64,000 nt of DNA from Bryoerythrophyllum caledonicum (GCA_963971425.1 OZ020520.1:7296553-7360552); one strand, 5' to 3'. Counted from the first letter of the stretch, positions 1 through 12,285 are shown. The notes: generated by a model not told the origin, from the sequence alone. Numbers and translations: made by a program.

Positions 1-51
1 GATGTTTTGCCGCTGGAAGATTGGAGTAAAGAAGTTGGGTAGTAGAGGTAA

Positions 52-1163
<1,112 letters not shown>

Positions 1164-1861
1164 TTTTCTTTCGAAAAAGTATTTCTGACTGGATTGGTCT
1201 TAGAGCGCTACGGAAACGAACACAACTGTAGAACTGTAAGGTATGATTCAAGGGTGTAGTCATAGAAGAGCAGGTTCCAAAGGAAAGAGGTAGCCTCAGT
1301 TCTCCACGGCTTGTAGTAACTTGTATTTTCGTGTGTTCATGGAGACAAGGTCTCAGTACGTGATGGCAAGAGAAGTGAAGCTTTCGTATTCCGTTAGTAT
1401 GTAGGATTTACTGATGGCTGACATGTTCAAGAAAATTCTGGTTCAAACGAATTCAATTCTGTAACTCTCTTGAACGCTATCCGAAGCATTACGCCACAGC
1501 TCTCTGTTCGCATGTGGTATCTCATTCAAAACTCTAATTGCTTTTTTGCTTGGATTCTTTCTTCATGTTATTCAAGTGATTTTGTTCACTCATGTGCCCC
1601 TGATTTGGCTCGTCGGCATTCTCTACTTATCGAATTGTTTGGTTCGTTATAGTGTCAGGATGGGAGCCTGGAGCGTCCGAACGAGTGGGTGGCGAAACAA
1701 ATGTTCCAGAATGAGGTGTATGTAGCCACTGACCTGCAGGCTTTACATATGGCCATCCTCCGAGGGCCAGGGCTTCCATCGGCTCCCACTGCAAGCCAGC
1801 TCGTCCATTCTTTTGGCTCTCGCCCTGGGTGACTTCCTGGGACTGAGCAACCTGAAGCTGC
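1164..1861. other. 3' flank between convergent genes
   Basis: This holds the 3' UTR of the deaminase gene and the possible 3' end of the next, opposite gene. I see no separate gene. The last part (1743-1861) stays open on the minus strand in a second frame and may belong to the 3' end of the minus-strand gene if that gene is spliced near 2000-2040. Confidence 0.5.
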
Positions 1862-2845
1862 TCACAGGCGCAGTGTGAATGGCCCGGCGCAGCTTATATT
1901 GTCCGTGTTTGCTGCAGAGCGGATGGCGGTGAACGACGAGGCCCATCGGACACGGATCCACTCTCGTGTCTGCTTCACGAAATAGAAGGTTAGATCGTGA
2001 CAAGAGAGGAAGATGGAGTGCAACTGCAAACCTGAGCTGCTGCTGTGGTGGGGGTCCAAGCGGATGTCCATGAGGCGCTTCATGTACTTCATCTTCTCCC
2101 CACACCTGAGGCTCCGCGGGAAGCACGACATTCGGTGCCACTTCGCCATGAGGAGCTCGTAGAAGTCCATGTCCGCCGTGACGAAGCAGCGATCGAGCTT
2201 GCAGGTCCGCCGGTTCTTCACCTTGAGGTGGTCCGTCTCCTCCCCGCACGCCAGCATCCACGCCTCCCCGGCCTCCATCATGTCAGACTTCATCGCCCCG
2301 GCGATGTTCAGCCACACGAAGAACGTCTCCAGGTGTTCGTGATACTCCTGCACGCTGTTCCACGCGCTGAACGTGAGCGCCATGTCGCGGGGATCCCACG
2401 CTCGCCACCCGGGCTCAAGAATCCCTAATTTGGGCGGCGAGTCGTAGACCCATGGCTCCGTGGAGGGGGGCAAGGGCGGGGGCTTGGCCACGAAGAGACG
2501 CCCCTCCTTGCATCGTTCAAGCATCCATCGCTTCAGTTCGGGCTTCTGAGATGCGAGCTGGTTGATCTTGAGATACGCTTGGCGGTCGAATATGTAATGC
2601 AGCACGGCCTCGTCATGCGGCACCATGTGCACGTGCTGCCGCGGCGCCAGGTCCACCTTCTGCGCTCGCTCCGCCATCGACCGCGAGCACCCGCACTCGT
2701 GTCCCTCGTGTAAACATTTTCGGTGCATCACTTCCCTCTTCAATTTTCGCACCTGTTTCGTCGCGGGTGCCGCAACCAAGTCCCAAACAGTCCTCGCTGA
2801 TGCTCTCCCACATTTTGTCTTCGGTGATGCTCTCTCAGAATCCAT
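1862..2845 (-). CDS. Unrecognised protein, about 327 residues
   Basis: This is an open frame of 327 codons in GC-rich DNA between AT-rich flanks, so it is probably a real gene. I do not recognise the family. The N-terminal 70 residues are basic and cysteine-rich (CLHEGHECGC near residues 43-52). The middle is rich in Trp and acidic residues, with the block WRAWDPRDMALTFSAWN and a later FYELLMAKWHRM. There is no signal peptide or clear membrane span. The coding feel fades after the LDPHHSSSS stretch (about 2030), where a donor-like CAG/GTTTGC occurs on the minus strand, so the true C-terminus may be reached by splicing. It converges with the deaminase gene. The start at 2845 is the first Met of the frame and is unproven. 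Confidence 0.5.
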   Translation of the reverse strand: MDSERASPKTKCGRASARTVWDLVAAPATKQVRKLKREVMHRKCLHEGHECGCSRSMAERAQKVDLAPRQHVHMVPHDEAVLHYIFDRQAYLKINQLASQKPELKRWMLERCKEGRLFVAKPPPLPPSTEPWVYDSPPKLGILEPGWRAWDPRDMALTFSAWNSVQEYHEHLETFFVWLNIAGAMKSDMMEAGEAWMLACGEETDHLKVKNRRTCKLDRCFVTADMDFYELLMAKWHRMSCFPRSLRCGEKMKYMKRLMDIRLDPHHSSSSGLQLHSIFLSCHDLTFYFVKQTREWIRVRWASSFTAIRSAANTDNISCAGPFTLRL

Positions 2846-3750
2846 CGTGGAATAATCTGATTGTAGATGAATACATGGAACAAATTAACATCATATTGGC
2901 TGTACTTGAATTTGGCAGAGTGTGGATGGTGCACGACAATGTTTTACTATGAATGCAATATTTTTTGGAGACGACTGTAGCTGCTGCGCAAGTACAAAAA
3001 CTGCAGTTTACCGGTATGGACTCTTCCTGTTTAAGTTTATTTAAGTTTATCGAGGTTTTTTTTATCTTCTATCTTAAACCTGGACACACAACCGTATCTT
3101 CCATAAAAACCTGTACAGTATTCTTTTTATATGGACTCTTCAGTGGGTGATTGTAACTTATCACCGCCCTGGGCAGTTAGTGGAATTTGGAGGGTGTACT
3201 ATTTTAACCATCAATAGATTCTTGCAAGAATTTTCTTACTTTGAATTAGAGCGGTTCACTTGTGCACTAGGTTGATAGCTTCGCATTGACATATCATATG
3301 TGAAGAAAATATTTATACACAATTATTGGTGGTTTTTTTGCTTTTTCCTACTTGATTGTATACAAAAATGTTCCAACCTAATACAAATGGAAACGGAAGT
3401 TTTGTATGTGAGGAGAGAGATCAACAATCACAAAACAATGAAGGATGTCTTAAAGACGAAGTTCAAACAAAATTGAAGACCAAAATCAATGTGCATGTGT
3501 GTGAAATACAACATAGTATGTGGCATGGTATTCGCTGTATTTTAGTGTATTTGGTGTATTTTGTGTTGTATTCCTAGCTTTTCCAAGAGTTTTCTATATC
3601 CATATCATGATCTGATTGTTGGAGAGTGTTTGTGTAATGAGTGCGCAAATGTTAACCTCGTATCTCGAAGCCTAGTTCCTCATGGATTCCATGCAAATTG
3701 AGTTTTAGTACCTCCGGAGTCCCATTTTGGGCTTCCTGGGCGGTGAAGGG
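2846..3750. other. AT-rich spacer, no gene seen
   Basis: This is promoter-side DNA of the minus-strand gene followed by AT-rich sequence. The stretch around 3515-3590 (GTGGCAT, then TATTTTAGTGTATTTGG-like text) resembles 22745-22830, so part of it is dispersed repeat. No coding region is supported. Confidence 0.5.
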
Positions 3751-4562
3751 TTAACCACTAAAGGCCCAAGGCATTTTCACACCAAAAACACTTCAAAACT
3801 ATTCGTTCTAGTGCAATGAGTAATGAGGTAATCAAAACCTTTATTTCTACATCTAACCGGAGGAACTAAATTAAGATTTATTCGAAAACGTCCTCAAAAA
3901 AATTTATAAACTTTGACCACATGAATTGAAAGAATTTTAGTGTTTGAAGTAGAGAAACCTGTACTTTTTCTTCCGTGCATTGAGTGGATCAGCAGACTTT
4001 GACTACACTTGGTGTCAAATTTCTGCACTACACAAGGTTTGAAAACATTACCATCATGTTAACCATGATGTTATTTCCTTGTACACCAAGTTTTAGAGGT
4101 AGAAAAGGGGTATAGCATATTCAAAAAAAATGTGCAAGGAGTGGAGGTTCAAAAATTGTCAATCTAGGTTTATTTTTTTGTGATAATATTTTTCAATACT
4201 ACCAAGTAACATCTTGTCTTAAGTGGAAAACAGCATAATAATTTAAGTCAAACATCTTTGCACATTGTCATAAAAGGAAATAATATTACTTGTTAGTATT
4301 GAAAATCTGACATTCAATAGATTGTCCTAGCAAAAGTTATCAGAGTTGCCCGACGTGCTTAGTCTCCCCATTTAAAATTCAAAACCCTATAACTTTTTCA
4401 TAAGATGTCGGATTCAGGAAAAGAATTGGACTCGCAGGAAGCTCTTAGCAATGTCCATCCACAATAGAAATTTCAAAAAGAAATGTTATAAATTGACACC
4501 ATAGAAAAGTGCCCACACCTTCAAGAGTTCCCCAAGGGGACTCTTCTGCCTTTAGGGGCTAA
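3751..4562. mobile_element. TTAA-flanked piggyBac-like non-autonomous element, copy 1
   Basis: The left end reads TTAA then CACTAAAGGCCC. The right end reads GCCTTTAGGGG followed by CTAA, a one-base change from TTAA. The body is 3755-4558, about 800 bp, with no coding capacity. Its interior matches the other copies: the CAAAAACACTTCAAAA word near the left end, the block about sums such as GACTTTGACTACACTTGG, and the ACAAGGTTTGAAAACATTACCAT region. TTAA target sites and CCC..GGG ends are the hallmark of the piggyBac superfamily (Kolobok also uses TTAA). Superfamily assignment rests on ends only. Confidence 0.7.
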
Positions 4563-4764
4563 TATTAATGCTCGAACACAACCAATTCTCACAAGGATAT
4601 TTGCAAGTACCTGCTAAAGAATATTACGTTGTTCTTTTATGGCAACAAAATTCTTTCCTAAAAGGACTAGCAGTTGGTGCTTGCTTTGCAACACAATAGT
4701 CCAACCATTTTAATGTAGTTTTTATATCACAAAATATTTTCCAAAAAAAGGTAACATGGTTCAC

Positions 4765-4915
4765 TACTCTGTTGACCGTGCGGTCGATTGCAGCATTTCT
4801 CTAGTTCACTGCATGGTTGACTGCACGGTTGACTGCACGGTTGACTGCACCGTTTCTTTAGTTCACTGCATGGTTGACTGCGCAATTGATTGCTGCGTGG
4901 TTTACTGCGTAGTAT
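4765..4915. repeat. Minisatellite of GGTTGACTGCAC-type units
   Basis: About 150 bp of degenerate tandem repeats based on GGTTGACTGCAC. They are organised as a larger repeat with TTCACTGCATGGTTGACTGC occurring twice, about 60 bp apart. The TTGACT/TTGACC core recurs at least five times and equals the W-box core bound by plant WRKY factors. The array lies just past the stop codon of the phosphofructokinase gene. Confidence 0.65.
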
Positions 4916-4939
4916 GATGAGAACGACCTATTTCTTCAC

Positions 4940-7840
4940 CTACACCAGCTTGTCTAATGAAACTGTGGGGTCTCCAAGTTCAGACGCCTTCAACAAGGAC
5001 GCCGTCTCCTTTGGATCTTTCGGCAGCCCTTGTCTGTTACCGGTTTCAAGCACGTCCTCAGGCTTCTCATCGGTAACCTCCCTTCCCTCAGCAGCCTTCT
5101 GTTCACGCTTCTGCTGAATTGCGTTCTTGTAGTCAGCAAAGCTCGGTTGATTCGTTGACGACATGAGCCGTGCCCACATGCGATCAGCTACATTCACGTT
5201 CCGTGATTTCGCTACCACTCTCTGTCACAATTAACCACAAGATCATTATAAAGAATCTACGTTCATAAGATGAGAGGTATCAATAATAATCTAGGGAAAC
5301 AACTCCTGAAATTACATAAGCTAACAGGGTGGTTTATGATCTTACTGGTATAGGAATATAACAATGCCTGACGTTCACTGGTCCCGCAGTGAAACCGCAA
5401 TACCCTGCCATAGCCCCATGGATGGCGCTGTGAGCAAGCAAAGTGCAGTACACGTTGTCGGAAGCGTTGCTTGGAATAGCCCGAATCATGTAAGTCGGAT
5501 CTGCAGATTACTCACGTGATCAGAAGGTTTACTCGGAACAAAGGTAAACTCTGAAAATCATAGAGATCATCACGAGCATGTACATACCTATGTATTTCAA
5601 GTTCAACGGCTCGTTTAATTCCTTCGCAAAATGCTCCTGCAACAAAAAAGTTGAGAAGATAAGTCGGGAACAAGGTCTGTTTCAGTCGCAGTAATTCGAT
5701 GGATTTGTTGTTTACCTTTAGATTCTTACAGAGCCAGAGGCCAACATCGAGGAGCAACCTGTTTCCCGAAGCATCATTGAGATTTTCCAACGACCCCATA
5801 CTCTCGGCTATCAGCTCCTGCCCAGCACCTTCAGCCACCACAATGACCATGTGACCATTTTCACGTAATCTGCTGCGAACGTACTCGATTAAGCCGCCCG
5901 GTCCATGTAAGTAGAACGGAACCTCTGGGATCAGACATAAGTCCTGCATTCACAATTGCTTGTTACGCTTCACTCGGAACCATCAAGAGCAATGTAAACG
6001 TAAAAAAATGTAAAGACGACGTCTACTGGGGTTGGTCAGAGGTGGACTGACCACGTCACGGCTTGCAAGAGTAGCATACATGGCGATGTAACCTGAAAAA
6101 CAAAAGAGAGAAAAAAAAAGCTTTGATTAGACAAGAGAGCAGTATTTGTTGTCGACTGCTGAATGTGTTCAGACATGTTACCACTGTAGCGTCCCATGAG
6201 CTTCACTAATCCAATGCCATTGTGGACGCTCTCTGCTTCCACATGCGCAGCGTTTATGGCGCGCTGAGCTTCTTCAACTGCTGTGTCAAACCCAAACGAC
6301 TTGTCTATGACCTGCCAATGCAAAGCCCATACCAAATCATCTCTCAGAAACGGATCCCAAGCTCAGAAAATGCGTAACATCTGCAATTCAGTAGAACTTT
6401 GCTGATCTTACGTCGATGTCGTTGTCAATTGTTTTCGGAATGCCTGCAACTGCAACCTTCAAACCCCTCTTCTTACATTCCTGCAAGTTAACCCCAAATT
6501 GAGTCAAGAAACGCCTCTGATTTTTTTTTGAAAAGGAGTTTACTCCGGATTCCTCAGACACACCTCGTGGATAACACCAGCTCCTCTGTGAGTGCCATCG
6601 CCTCCAATTATGTAGATCTGGAAGCCAGATCAGAGGTCGAGAAGTGAGTTGTAAAGGTACGTAAAATGTGAAGCTTTTCAGGTTGAAGAGGTCACCACCC
6701 TCGGAAGCTATCAACATATAAAGAAAAAACACTGAAACTTAAATCCATTCATGCACTATTTTCTGGAAATCCCAGGTTCAAATACGCCGTAGTACCTGAT
6801 CAAACTTACGGTCTTGAATAGCATCCACGATTTTCTGTGTGTCATGACCCCCACGTGAGGACTTCAAAACGGTGCCCCCCCGTTTGTGAATATCACTCAC
6901 CACCTTAGGGTTTAGAGAGATGGTGTTCCGGGAGTAAAATCCTCTGTAACCTCCCTGTACAACATCAGCAGAGAAATCAACCCAATTGCCAGAATGAGGA
7001 AAGAGTAACATCATTCTCAAGTTGCAGAGCTGGAGGTAGAATTTTAGACTTACATCAATGCCAAAAATCTCGCGCACACCGTATTGCGTCCAGAGACCAC
7101 ACACAATCTCACGGATCACAGTGTTGATGCCCGGACATAAGCCCCCGCACGTTACAATGCACGCCCTCACATCCTCCGGTTTGAAATATATCTACAGACA
7201 CAGTAGGCAAATATTACAACACCGACAGATACAGACGAAAATCAAACTAGGAAACCAGGTTTGCTATCTTAGTGGAACCTGGTCTCGAGGTCCTGCACGC
7301 CTGAAATGAACTCCATGTCCAGCTGCGTTGATATTCACAACCACCTGCAAGAAACTGCACGTCTCAATAGCAAGACAAACCACAAGCGAAATCATTCTAG
7401 TTTGGACTTATTTAGGGTAGGTTTGCTCACATCTTTGGCCACGACGTCTGTGTCCTCGACAAAATACTGCCTGCGATAAAAACAAAGAGTATTTCCTCAA
7501 ATCAGATGCTTGATAGCGGAACCAAATAGTCAAGAGTATCAGTTGACAGGCGATCGAGCTAATTACCTCACGGCTGCGTACGCAGGGTTGTGTTTCAATG
7601 GATTCGCATGCGTCTGTCCACAACCAAAACACATGTTTGTTATCGCTCCAAACTCAACCTAAACTCTTCAAAAACGTCACAATGAAATAGACCCATTTCT
7701 TCCCCTACCTGCAAGTCAGGCAGCCAGTCGGTGAGGTGCGGCACATCATCAAGCACGGCCCCTCCAGCTCCTGCGAATACTTTCGCCATCCTTGATCGGG
7801 GCCTGGATCTCAGCTCCACTATGTTACGGCAACAAACCAC
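4940..7840 (-). CDS. PFK: ATP-dependent 6-phosphofructokinase, plant type, complete
   Basis: The enzyme phosphorylates fructose 6-phosphate in glycolysis. Fourteen minus-strand exons with GT/AG borders read as one frame: 7709-7840, 7567-7613, 7431-7470, 7279-7344, 7054-7191, 6796-6954, 6564-6617, 6412-6480, 6182-6311, 6052-6092, 5716-5943, 5588-5636, 5346-5500 and 4940-5221. The sum is 1590 nt, which gives 529 residues. Motifs in order are [30 protein letters not shown] (nucleotide site), [32 protein letters not shown] and [12 protein letters not shown]. The Gly in GGDGT marks the ATP-using rather than pyrophosphate-using type. No clear plastid transit peptide is seen, so a cytosolic enzyme is likely. 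A second Met at 7789 ([10 protein letters not shown]) would give 512 residues and is an equally good start. The C-terminal 60 residues are charged and less conserved. Confidence 0.95.
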
Positions 7841-8363
7841 AGACTAAAAGCTGGTGATTAGAGAGCTGCCATAGCCAGGTGCGTGATTAGCTGCAATGAC
7901 TTGGATCCATAGTTTTCCGATCGAGCAGTATTAGACGGACACGCTCTCATGTACAGTCAATATTCTGTAAGGGAACAAACACGAGTGTTGCTGTCGACGA
8001 GTCAGCAGAGTGCCGATCGTTTGACTTGAGCGCTACGTTAGTTCATGTTTACTGTAGACTCACGTCCGTCGTCGTCGTTGTCCATAACATTCATTAGCTG
8101 GATGATCCATCTCCTTTGTGATTGAAGTGACGGTTTTTCACCGAGAGAGTCCCTCGACATCCACGGTTGAAATCAAAAGCTCATGAACGAGCTCGTTGTC
8201 TGGATCACGACGGATGGAACGGTCGGTGCCTTCGAAAACTCCAGCAATTTGCGCCAGATAGCACAAGCTATATTCCGAGGACGCGTCTGTGATCGTTGCG
8301 ACATGCTACGGCGAAAGAAGTGATGTGGGTAGGTAGTGTACCATCCTCCGTGAAGAATTAACC
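7841..8363. promoter_or_regulatory. Divergent promoter region between PFK and the 8364 gene
   Basis: Some 520 bp separate two divergently transcribed genes, so both promoters and 5' UTRs must be here. I see no clear TATA box and no open frame worth calling. Confidence 0.5.
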
Positions 8364-9677
8364 ATGTCGGGATGGAGCTCCTCTCGCTCCATGACGAGCT
8401 CAACAGCGGCGAGCTCGAGGTCGGCAAGCGCAAGATCGGGCTCCTATTCAACCAGCAAGGCGCTCGAGGCGCTCGCCGCGGACGCGCTGAAGCTGCTCGC
8501 CCTGGGCGGAGAGACTAAGCAGGTGGAAGCTGGCGACCACTTCATCCACCTGCAGTCGGAGCTCGGCGACAGGCGCTACCGCCGGCTCTGCGAGGACGGC
8601 GACCTGGCGCTCGCGGAGATTCACTACTGCCAGGAAGGCCTCGACATCGGCGGCGTGAGAATCAACCAGGAGTCCGAGCAGGTGAAGGATCTGATCAACC
8701 ACGACTATCTCGTGCTCACGCTGGAACCGGGAGGCACGGGCGCGGCAGCGCCGCTGCACGTCATGGCGCACAAGCTCCGCGGCGGCGTCCACGTGACGCA
8801 CGTGGACGGGAGCGTACTCCACGACGGCGTGCGCTGCTTCACCGTCCAGTGCCGCAAGCGCATGCGCCTCTGGGCGCTCGTGGCCATCTTGAAGCTCGAG
8901 GATCCAGACTACTGCCTGCGGCGGAGCAACTGCTGGGATTACGCCAAGAACACGGCCAAGCGCCTCGTCAAGGCGTGCGCGGAGGTCGCCGGGATCAGTG
9001 CGGCCGAGAGGGCGCGCCTCTTGAAGGAGCACGACAACTTGGAGGCTAATCTCGCGTTCCGGCATATGCACAATGTTGCCAAGTCTCTCCTGCGACGCTT
9101 CTCTCTGCTCAAATCAACTCCGGGAGCCTCTAGGGTTTCGAGCTCTTCTTCAAAGCTCTCGTCACCTGTGATCAGTGCTCCTGGAGCTTCCAGGATTTCG
9201 AATTCTCCTCCTTCGATTGATCCTTCAGCGATGGCTAGGGTTTGGAATTCTTCAGAAGCTCCTGAGCTTTCATCTCCTTCAGCTAGGGTTTCGAGTTCCG
9301 CAAGACCTCCAGAGCTTTTCTCTTCTGTAGTTGATACTTCCGCAGCTTCAGACACATTAGCCGGGGTTTCGAGTTCCGCAAGCGCTCTACCAGAGCTTTC
9401 ATCTCCTCTAATCAGTGCTCCAGCCGCTTCGGATTTGGCGAGGTTGCAGGATTTCCAGCAAGTTGCTGCTGATGTCGCGCCTCGTGATTTGTCTGCGATG
9501 GTGAATTCGGAGCCGGTTGTGAATTCCGGGACAATGACGGAATCTGCGGCGTTTCCTTTGGCGAGTACTTGGAAGGTGTGTTTGCAGATTGTGTTTTTGA
9601 TGTTTTGGCTGTTGTTGCATCATCTCGGGCTTGGGCCTTGGGTTGCTAGTCTTTTCGGGAGAGGTTTCGGGGTTTAG
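8364..9677 (+). CDS. Unrecognised Ser-rich protein with C-terminal membrane anchor, 437 residues
   Basis: This is a single open frame with strong GC bias in its first two thirds. The N-terminal 30 residues are almost all Ser, Arg, Ala and Thr. Residues 30-250 form a globular-looking part with HFIHLQSELGDRRYRRL, HYCQEGLDIGG and a SNCWDYAKNTAKRLVKAC segment. The Asn-Cys followed by an amphipathic helix recalls NlpC/P60- or LRAT-like cysteine hydrolases, but a matching His is not certain, so this is only a suggestion. Residues 250-395 are low-complexity Ser/Ala/Pro with an imperfect repeat (APGASR, SSS, ELSSP). Residues about 408-425 are strongly hydrophobic (VCLQIVFLMFWLLL), followed by a short basic tail, as in tail-anchored proteins. 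It is divergent from PFK. The function is unknown. Confidence 0.6.
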   Translation: MSGWSSSRSMTSSTAASSRSASARSGSYSTSKALEALAADALKLLALGGETKQVEAGDHFIHLQSELGDRRYRRLCEDGDLALAEIHYCQEGLDIGGVRINQESEQVKDLINHDYLVLTLEPGGTGAAAPLHVMAHKLRGGVHVTHVDGSVLHDGVRCFTVQCRKRMRLWALVAILKLEDPDYCLRRSNCWDYAKNTAKRLVKACAEVAGISAAERARLLKEHDNLEANLAFRHMHNVAKSLLRRFSLLKSTPGASRVSSSSSKLSSPVISAPGASRISNSPPSIDPSAMARVWNSSEAPELSSPSARVSSSARPPELFSSVVDTSAASDTLAGVSSSASALPELSSPLISAPAASDLARLQDFQQVAADVAPRDLSAMVNSEPVVNSGTMTESAAFPLASTWKVCLQIVFLMFWLLLHHLGLGPWVASLFGRGFGV

Positions 9678-9700
9678 GGTTCAGGGTTTAGGGTTGTGTG
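9657..9700. repeat. Short telomere-like GGGTTTAGGGTT run
   Basis: GGGGTTTAGGGTTCAGGG and a further GTTTAGGGTTGTG overlap the stop codon of the preceding gene. They match the plant telomere repeat TTTAGGG and read on the other strand as telo-box-like AAACCCTAA. Confidence 0.6.
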
Positions 9701-11163
9701 TGATACTTGAGTACAGAATGTGATGATCTGTAAAATTTGTTCATAAGTTGGAGTGATTTGTATAGGGAGGCAAAGTTGACACATCTTTTTTTTTTTTAAT
9801 TTTGGAGTATTATCAAAATTAACCCGAATAGTTCTAAGTTTCTACAGTAAACACAAAGGAAATAGGCTGTTAATGTTCATGGTACAACATAATCTTTCCT
9901 TCTTTATTTGCTAGCTATCTAAATCTATTTCTAATTTGAGTTGAAAGTCCATCAAGCTCTTCCAAAGGATTTTAGATGAGAGACCACCAAGCTTTTATAG
10001 AGCCTATTTAGAGCGGAAAAAAAAGTAACCTTATTATATATCACAAGAGATTGGTATCTTATTGAGTCTTTTGATGATTTTACGATTAATTATAATCTCT
10101 CGTGAATCTTGTTTTTCAAGAGAAGCTAAATCTACTACTAACTTGAGTTTAAAGACCACCAATTTTTTCCATATTTATTAAAGATGGACCACCAATCTCC
10201 TTTTCATGGCAAAATTGTTGTGTACAAAAAAATTACTACTTTGGCGATATCAAAGTCAAGCAATTTACTTCCATGGATAAAATAACATCAAATCCAAGTA
10301 ATTAATAGATGTAGCATGGTTTGTAGAGCTATCGAAAATCCATAAAAATTACTTAGAATGGAATCATTTCTTTGGTGGTCAAATGGAAAAAAAATTATAT
10401 TTCCATTTAGCTAAAGTCTTTTTGCACCTTCATAAAATATATTCTAAATTTTATGATTTGTACTAGAATTTTAGAAATTAATTCAATTAATATAATTGTG
10501 AAAATATCACAAATACTTGTAAAATTTTCAAAAAATTGATATTATTATATTAGCCATCTTCAAATCTTTAACCCAAGTAGATGATTTCAATAGATGTCAT
10601 GTGAAATATTAGGGATACTTTCTTTGGCCACCGTTATATACCATGGTTGCGCTTTTTAACTTGAGATTATATTCATTATTTGTAAAAACATAATTTATAA
10701 CATTTTTATATACAGTGTAATGTTTTGATCTAAATATAGTCTTAGTAAAGGAACAAACAATCATTTAATCTGTGTCGGCCTTTTTTAAAGAACTAAAGTT
10801 CTTGTTGTTTTTGCAAATGTTGTGTATCAATATGGTTGAAATGTTCAATGTCTTTAAGGGACATTGAAACTATCGTAGGTGAGAAGCAGGTTCGGCTTTC
10901 ACATGTCAAAAAATTTAATTAAAGTGAAAAAAATATGTTAGGCAATTTTTTTTATAGGTAATAAAGTCTGACTATTTGGATGAATGTCATGGACTTGGCG
11001 TCGAATACATGAAGATTTCTTTTCAAACTCATATTGGCAACTACTCAAACTACATGGCGACCATTATGATTGATATATTATCTTTTCTACAACCTTGGAA
11101 CATTGCAAAAAATTGGTCTTTAGTGTATGTCCTTGATGCATTGTAGTGTTTAATATATGATTT
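9701..11163. other. AT-rich spacer with degenerate duplications, no gene seen
   Basis: The sequence is very AT-rich. Two stretches near 9910-9990 and 10120-10200 share text about AAATCTA..TAACTTGAGTT..AAGACCACCAA, so an old duplication is present. The right part may be the 5' non-coding part of the pogo-like transposon that follows. No coding region is supported. Confidence 0.5.
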
Positions 11164-12285
11164 TTGTTAGTTGCAGGCAAAATGGAAAAAGTTAAAACAT
11201 TGACACGTATGTTTAAATCCATTTATAAAGAAGAGAAAGAACAAAATGTTCAAAAAGATTTTGTAAACCTAGAGGAGAAACTAAAACTAGAGAAAATAAT
11301 GGAGATGGAGGTGGAGGTGGAGGAGGAGGTGGAGGTGGAGGTGGAGGTGGAGGTGGAGGTGGAGGTGGAGGTGGAGGTGGAGGTGGAAGCGACCAGTAGG
11401 CCAACGCAAGCGAGGAATTGAGGCGATATTATTAAGCTCAATTGAAGAAGAGAAGGCACCATCAAATAAAAAGATACAAGGGTCATATAACAACTGGTTT
11501 CAAACATCATTTTGGGGTCCAATTTATATTGCACTTAGAAAATATAGATCTATTATAGCAGCTTGCAACTACCTAATAAGTGCTCATAAGATACTAGGGA
11601 AGCTACATGGTCCCTATTAAAGTCTTTCTAAAAAATTTGTATATGAATGGTTTAATACGTCAATATAAAAAATAAAGGAGGTGTACCGATAATAAATGCA
11701 TGAAGGTTCTTCCCGTTTTAGTGGAGGAGATCAGCATTCCCCCTTCTTTTCAAAATATCCTACATTACAAGACAAGATCATTAGAGCTCTAAAATCTTAT
11801 AGAGAAGTTGGAGATGTGATGAATCTAATCATTTCTATTATCAAGGCAAAAGAACCCTCTCTTTTAGGTTCTAAGGGAAGAAGTGGATGGAATGTTTCAT
11901 TAAATTTGGTTAGATCTTTTGTAAAAGAGAAATTGAATTGGACAATTAGAAAGGCCACTACAATAGCAAGTAAACTCCCCAAGGATTAGGAGTTACAAAG
12001 GCTGAGGATGGCACAACACATGCCATGGCCTATTTTGGCCAAGTATTATTTCATCATAAAAGATCTTTGTAGTCAATACTAATCAAACTAGAATTCATCT
12101 TGTACCAACTTCTGGTACAATGACATGAAAAGAAGAAGGAAGCGAACATGTAGTAGTCATAAGGATAAAAGGCAAATTATTGTGACCTTATCATCTTCTG
12201 CAAAGAGACTTACTATCTTTTCAAGCTATATTTAGTAGAAAGTCCAATCATAATCTACCTCCTCAAAATCATAGTAGAAGATTAT
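11164..12285 (+). pseudogene. Decayed pogo-like (Tc1/mariner superfamily) transposase
   Basis: Several frames carry blocks in the order I expect for the long pogo-type transposases of plants, fungi and oomycetes. First comes a KRGIEA..LLSSIEEEKAPSNKK block with GSYNNWFQTSFWGPIY and ALRKYRSIIAACNYL (11390-11580). Next are KYPTLQDKIIRALKSYREVG and SGWNVSLNLVRSFVKEKLNW with RKATTIASKLPKD (11740-11988), which resemble the HTH region. Then comes VVNTNQTRIHLVPTSG (about 12070-12125), which matches the first catalytic Asp region (usually NTDQTG). The Asp is Asn here, and there are stops and frame changes, so the gene is dead. The sequence is cut at about 12285 by TTAA-family repeat. A GGAGGT microsatellite interrupts the 5' part. 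Confidence 0.65.
11303..11391. repeat. (GGAGGT)n microsatellite
   Basis: About 14 near-perfect GGAGGT units. One frame reads as alternating Glu-Val, while the opposite strand reads as Pro or Ser-Thr runs. These long frames are artefacts of the repeat, not genes. Confidence 0.85.

Noticed and set aside
6770-6800. GGTTCAAATAC resembling a tRNA B box
   Set aside because: It lies at a PFK intron border. No A box or cloverleaf fits around it. I found no tRNA or rRNA gene in the window.
8448-9071. Minus-strand frame opposite the Ser-rich gene
   Set aside because: It is antisense to a coherent frame with a C-terminal membrane anchor and carries no domain of its own.
11213-11404. Proline-rich minus-strand frame and Ser-Thr repeat frames over the GGAGGT array
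   Set aside because: They arise only from reading a hexanucleotide microsatellite in other frames.
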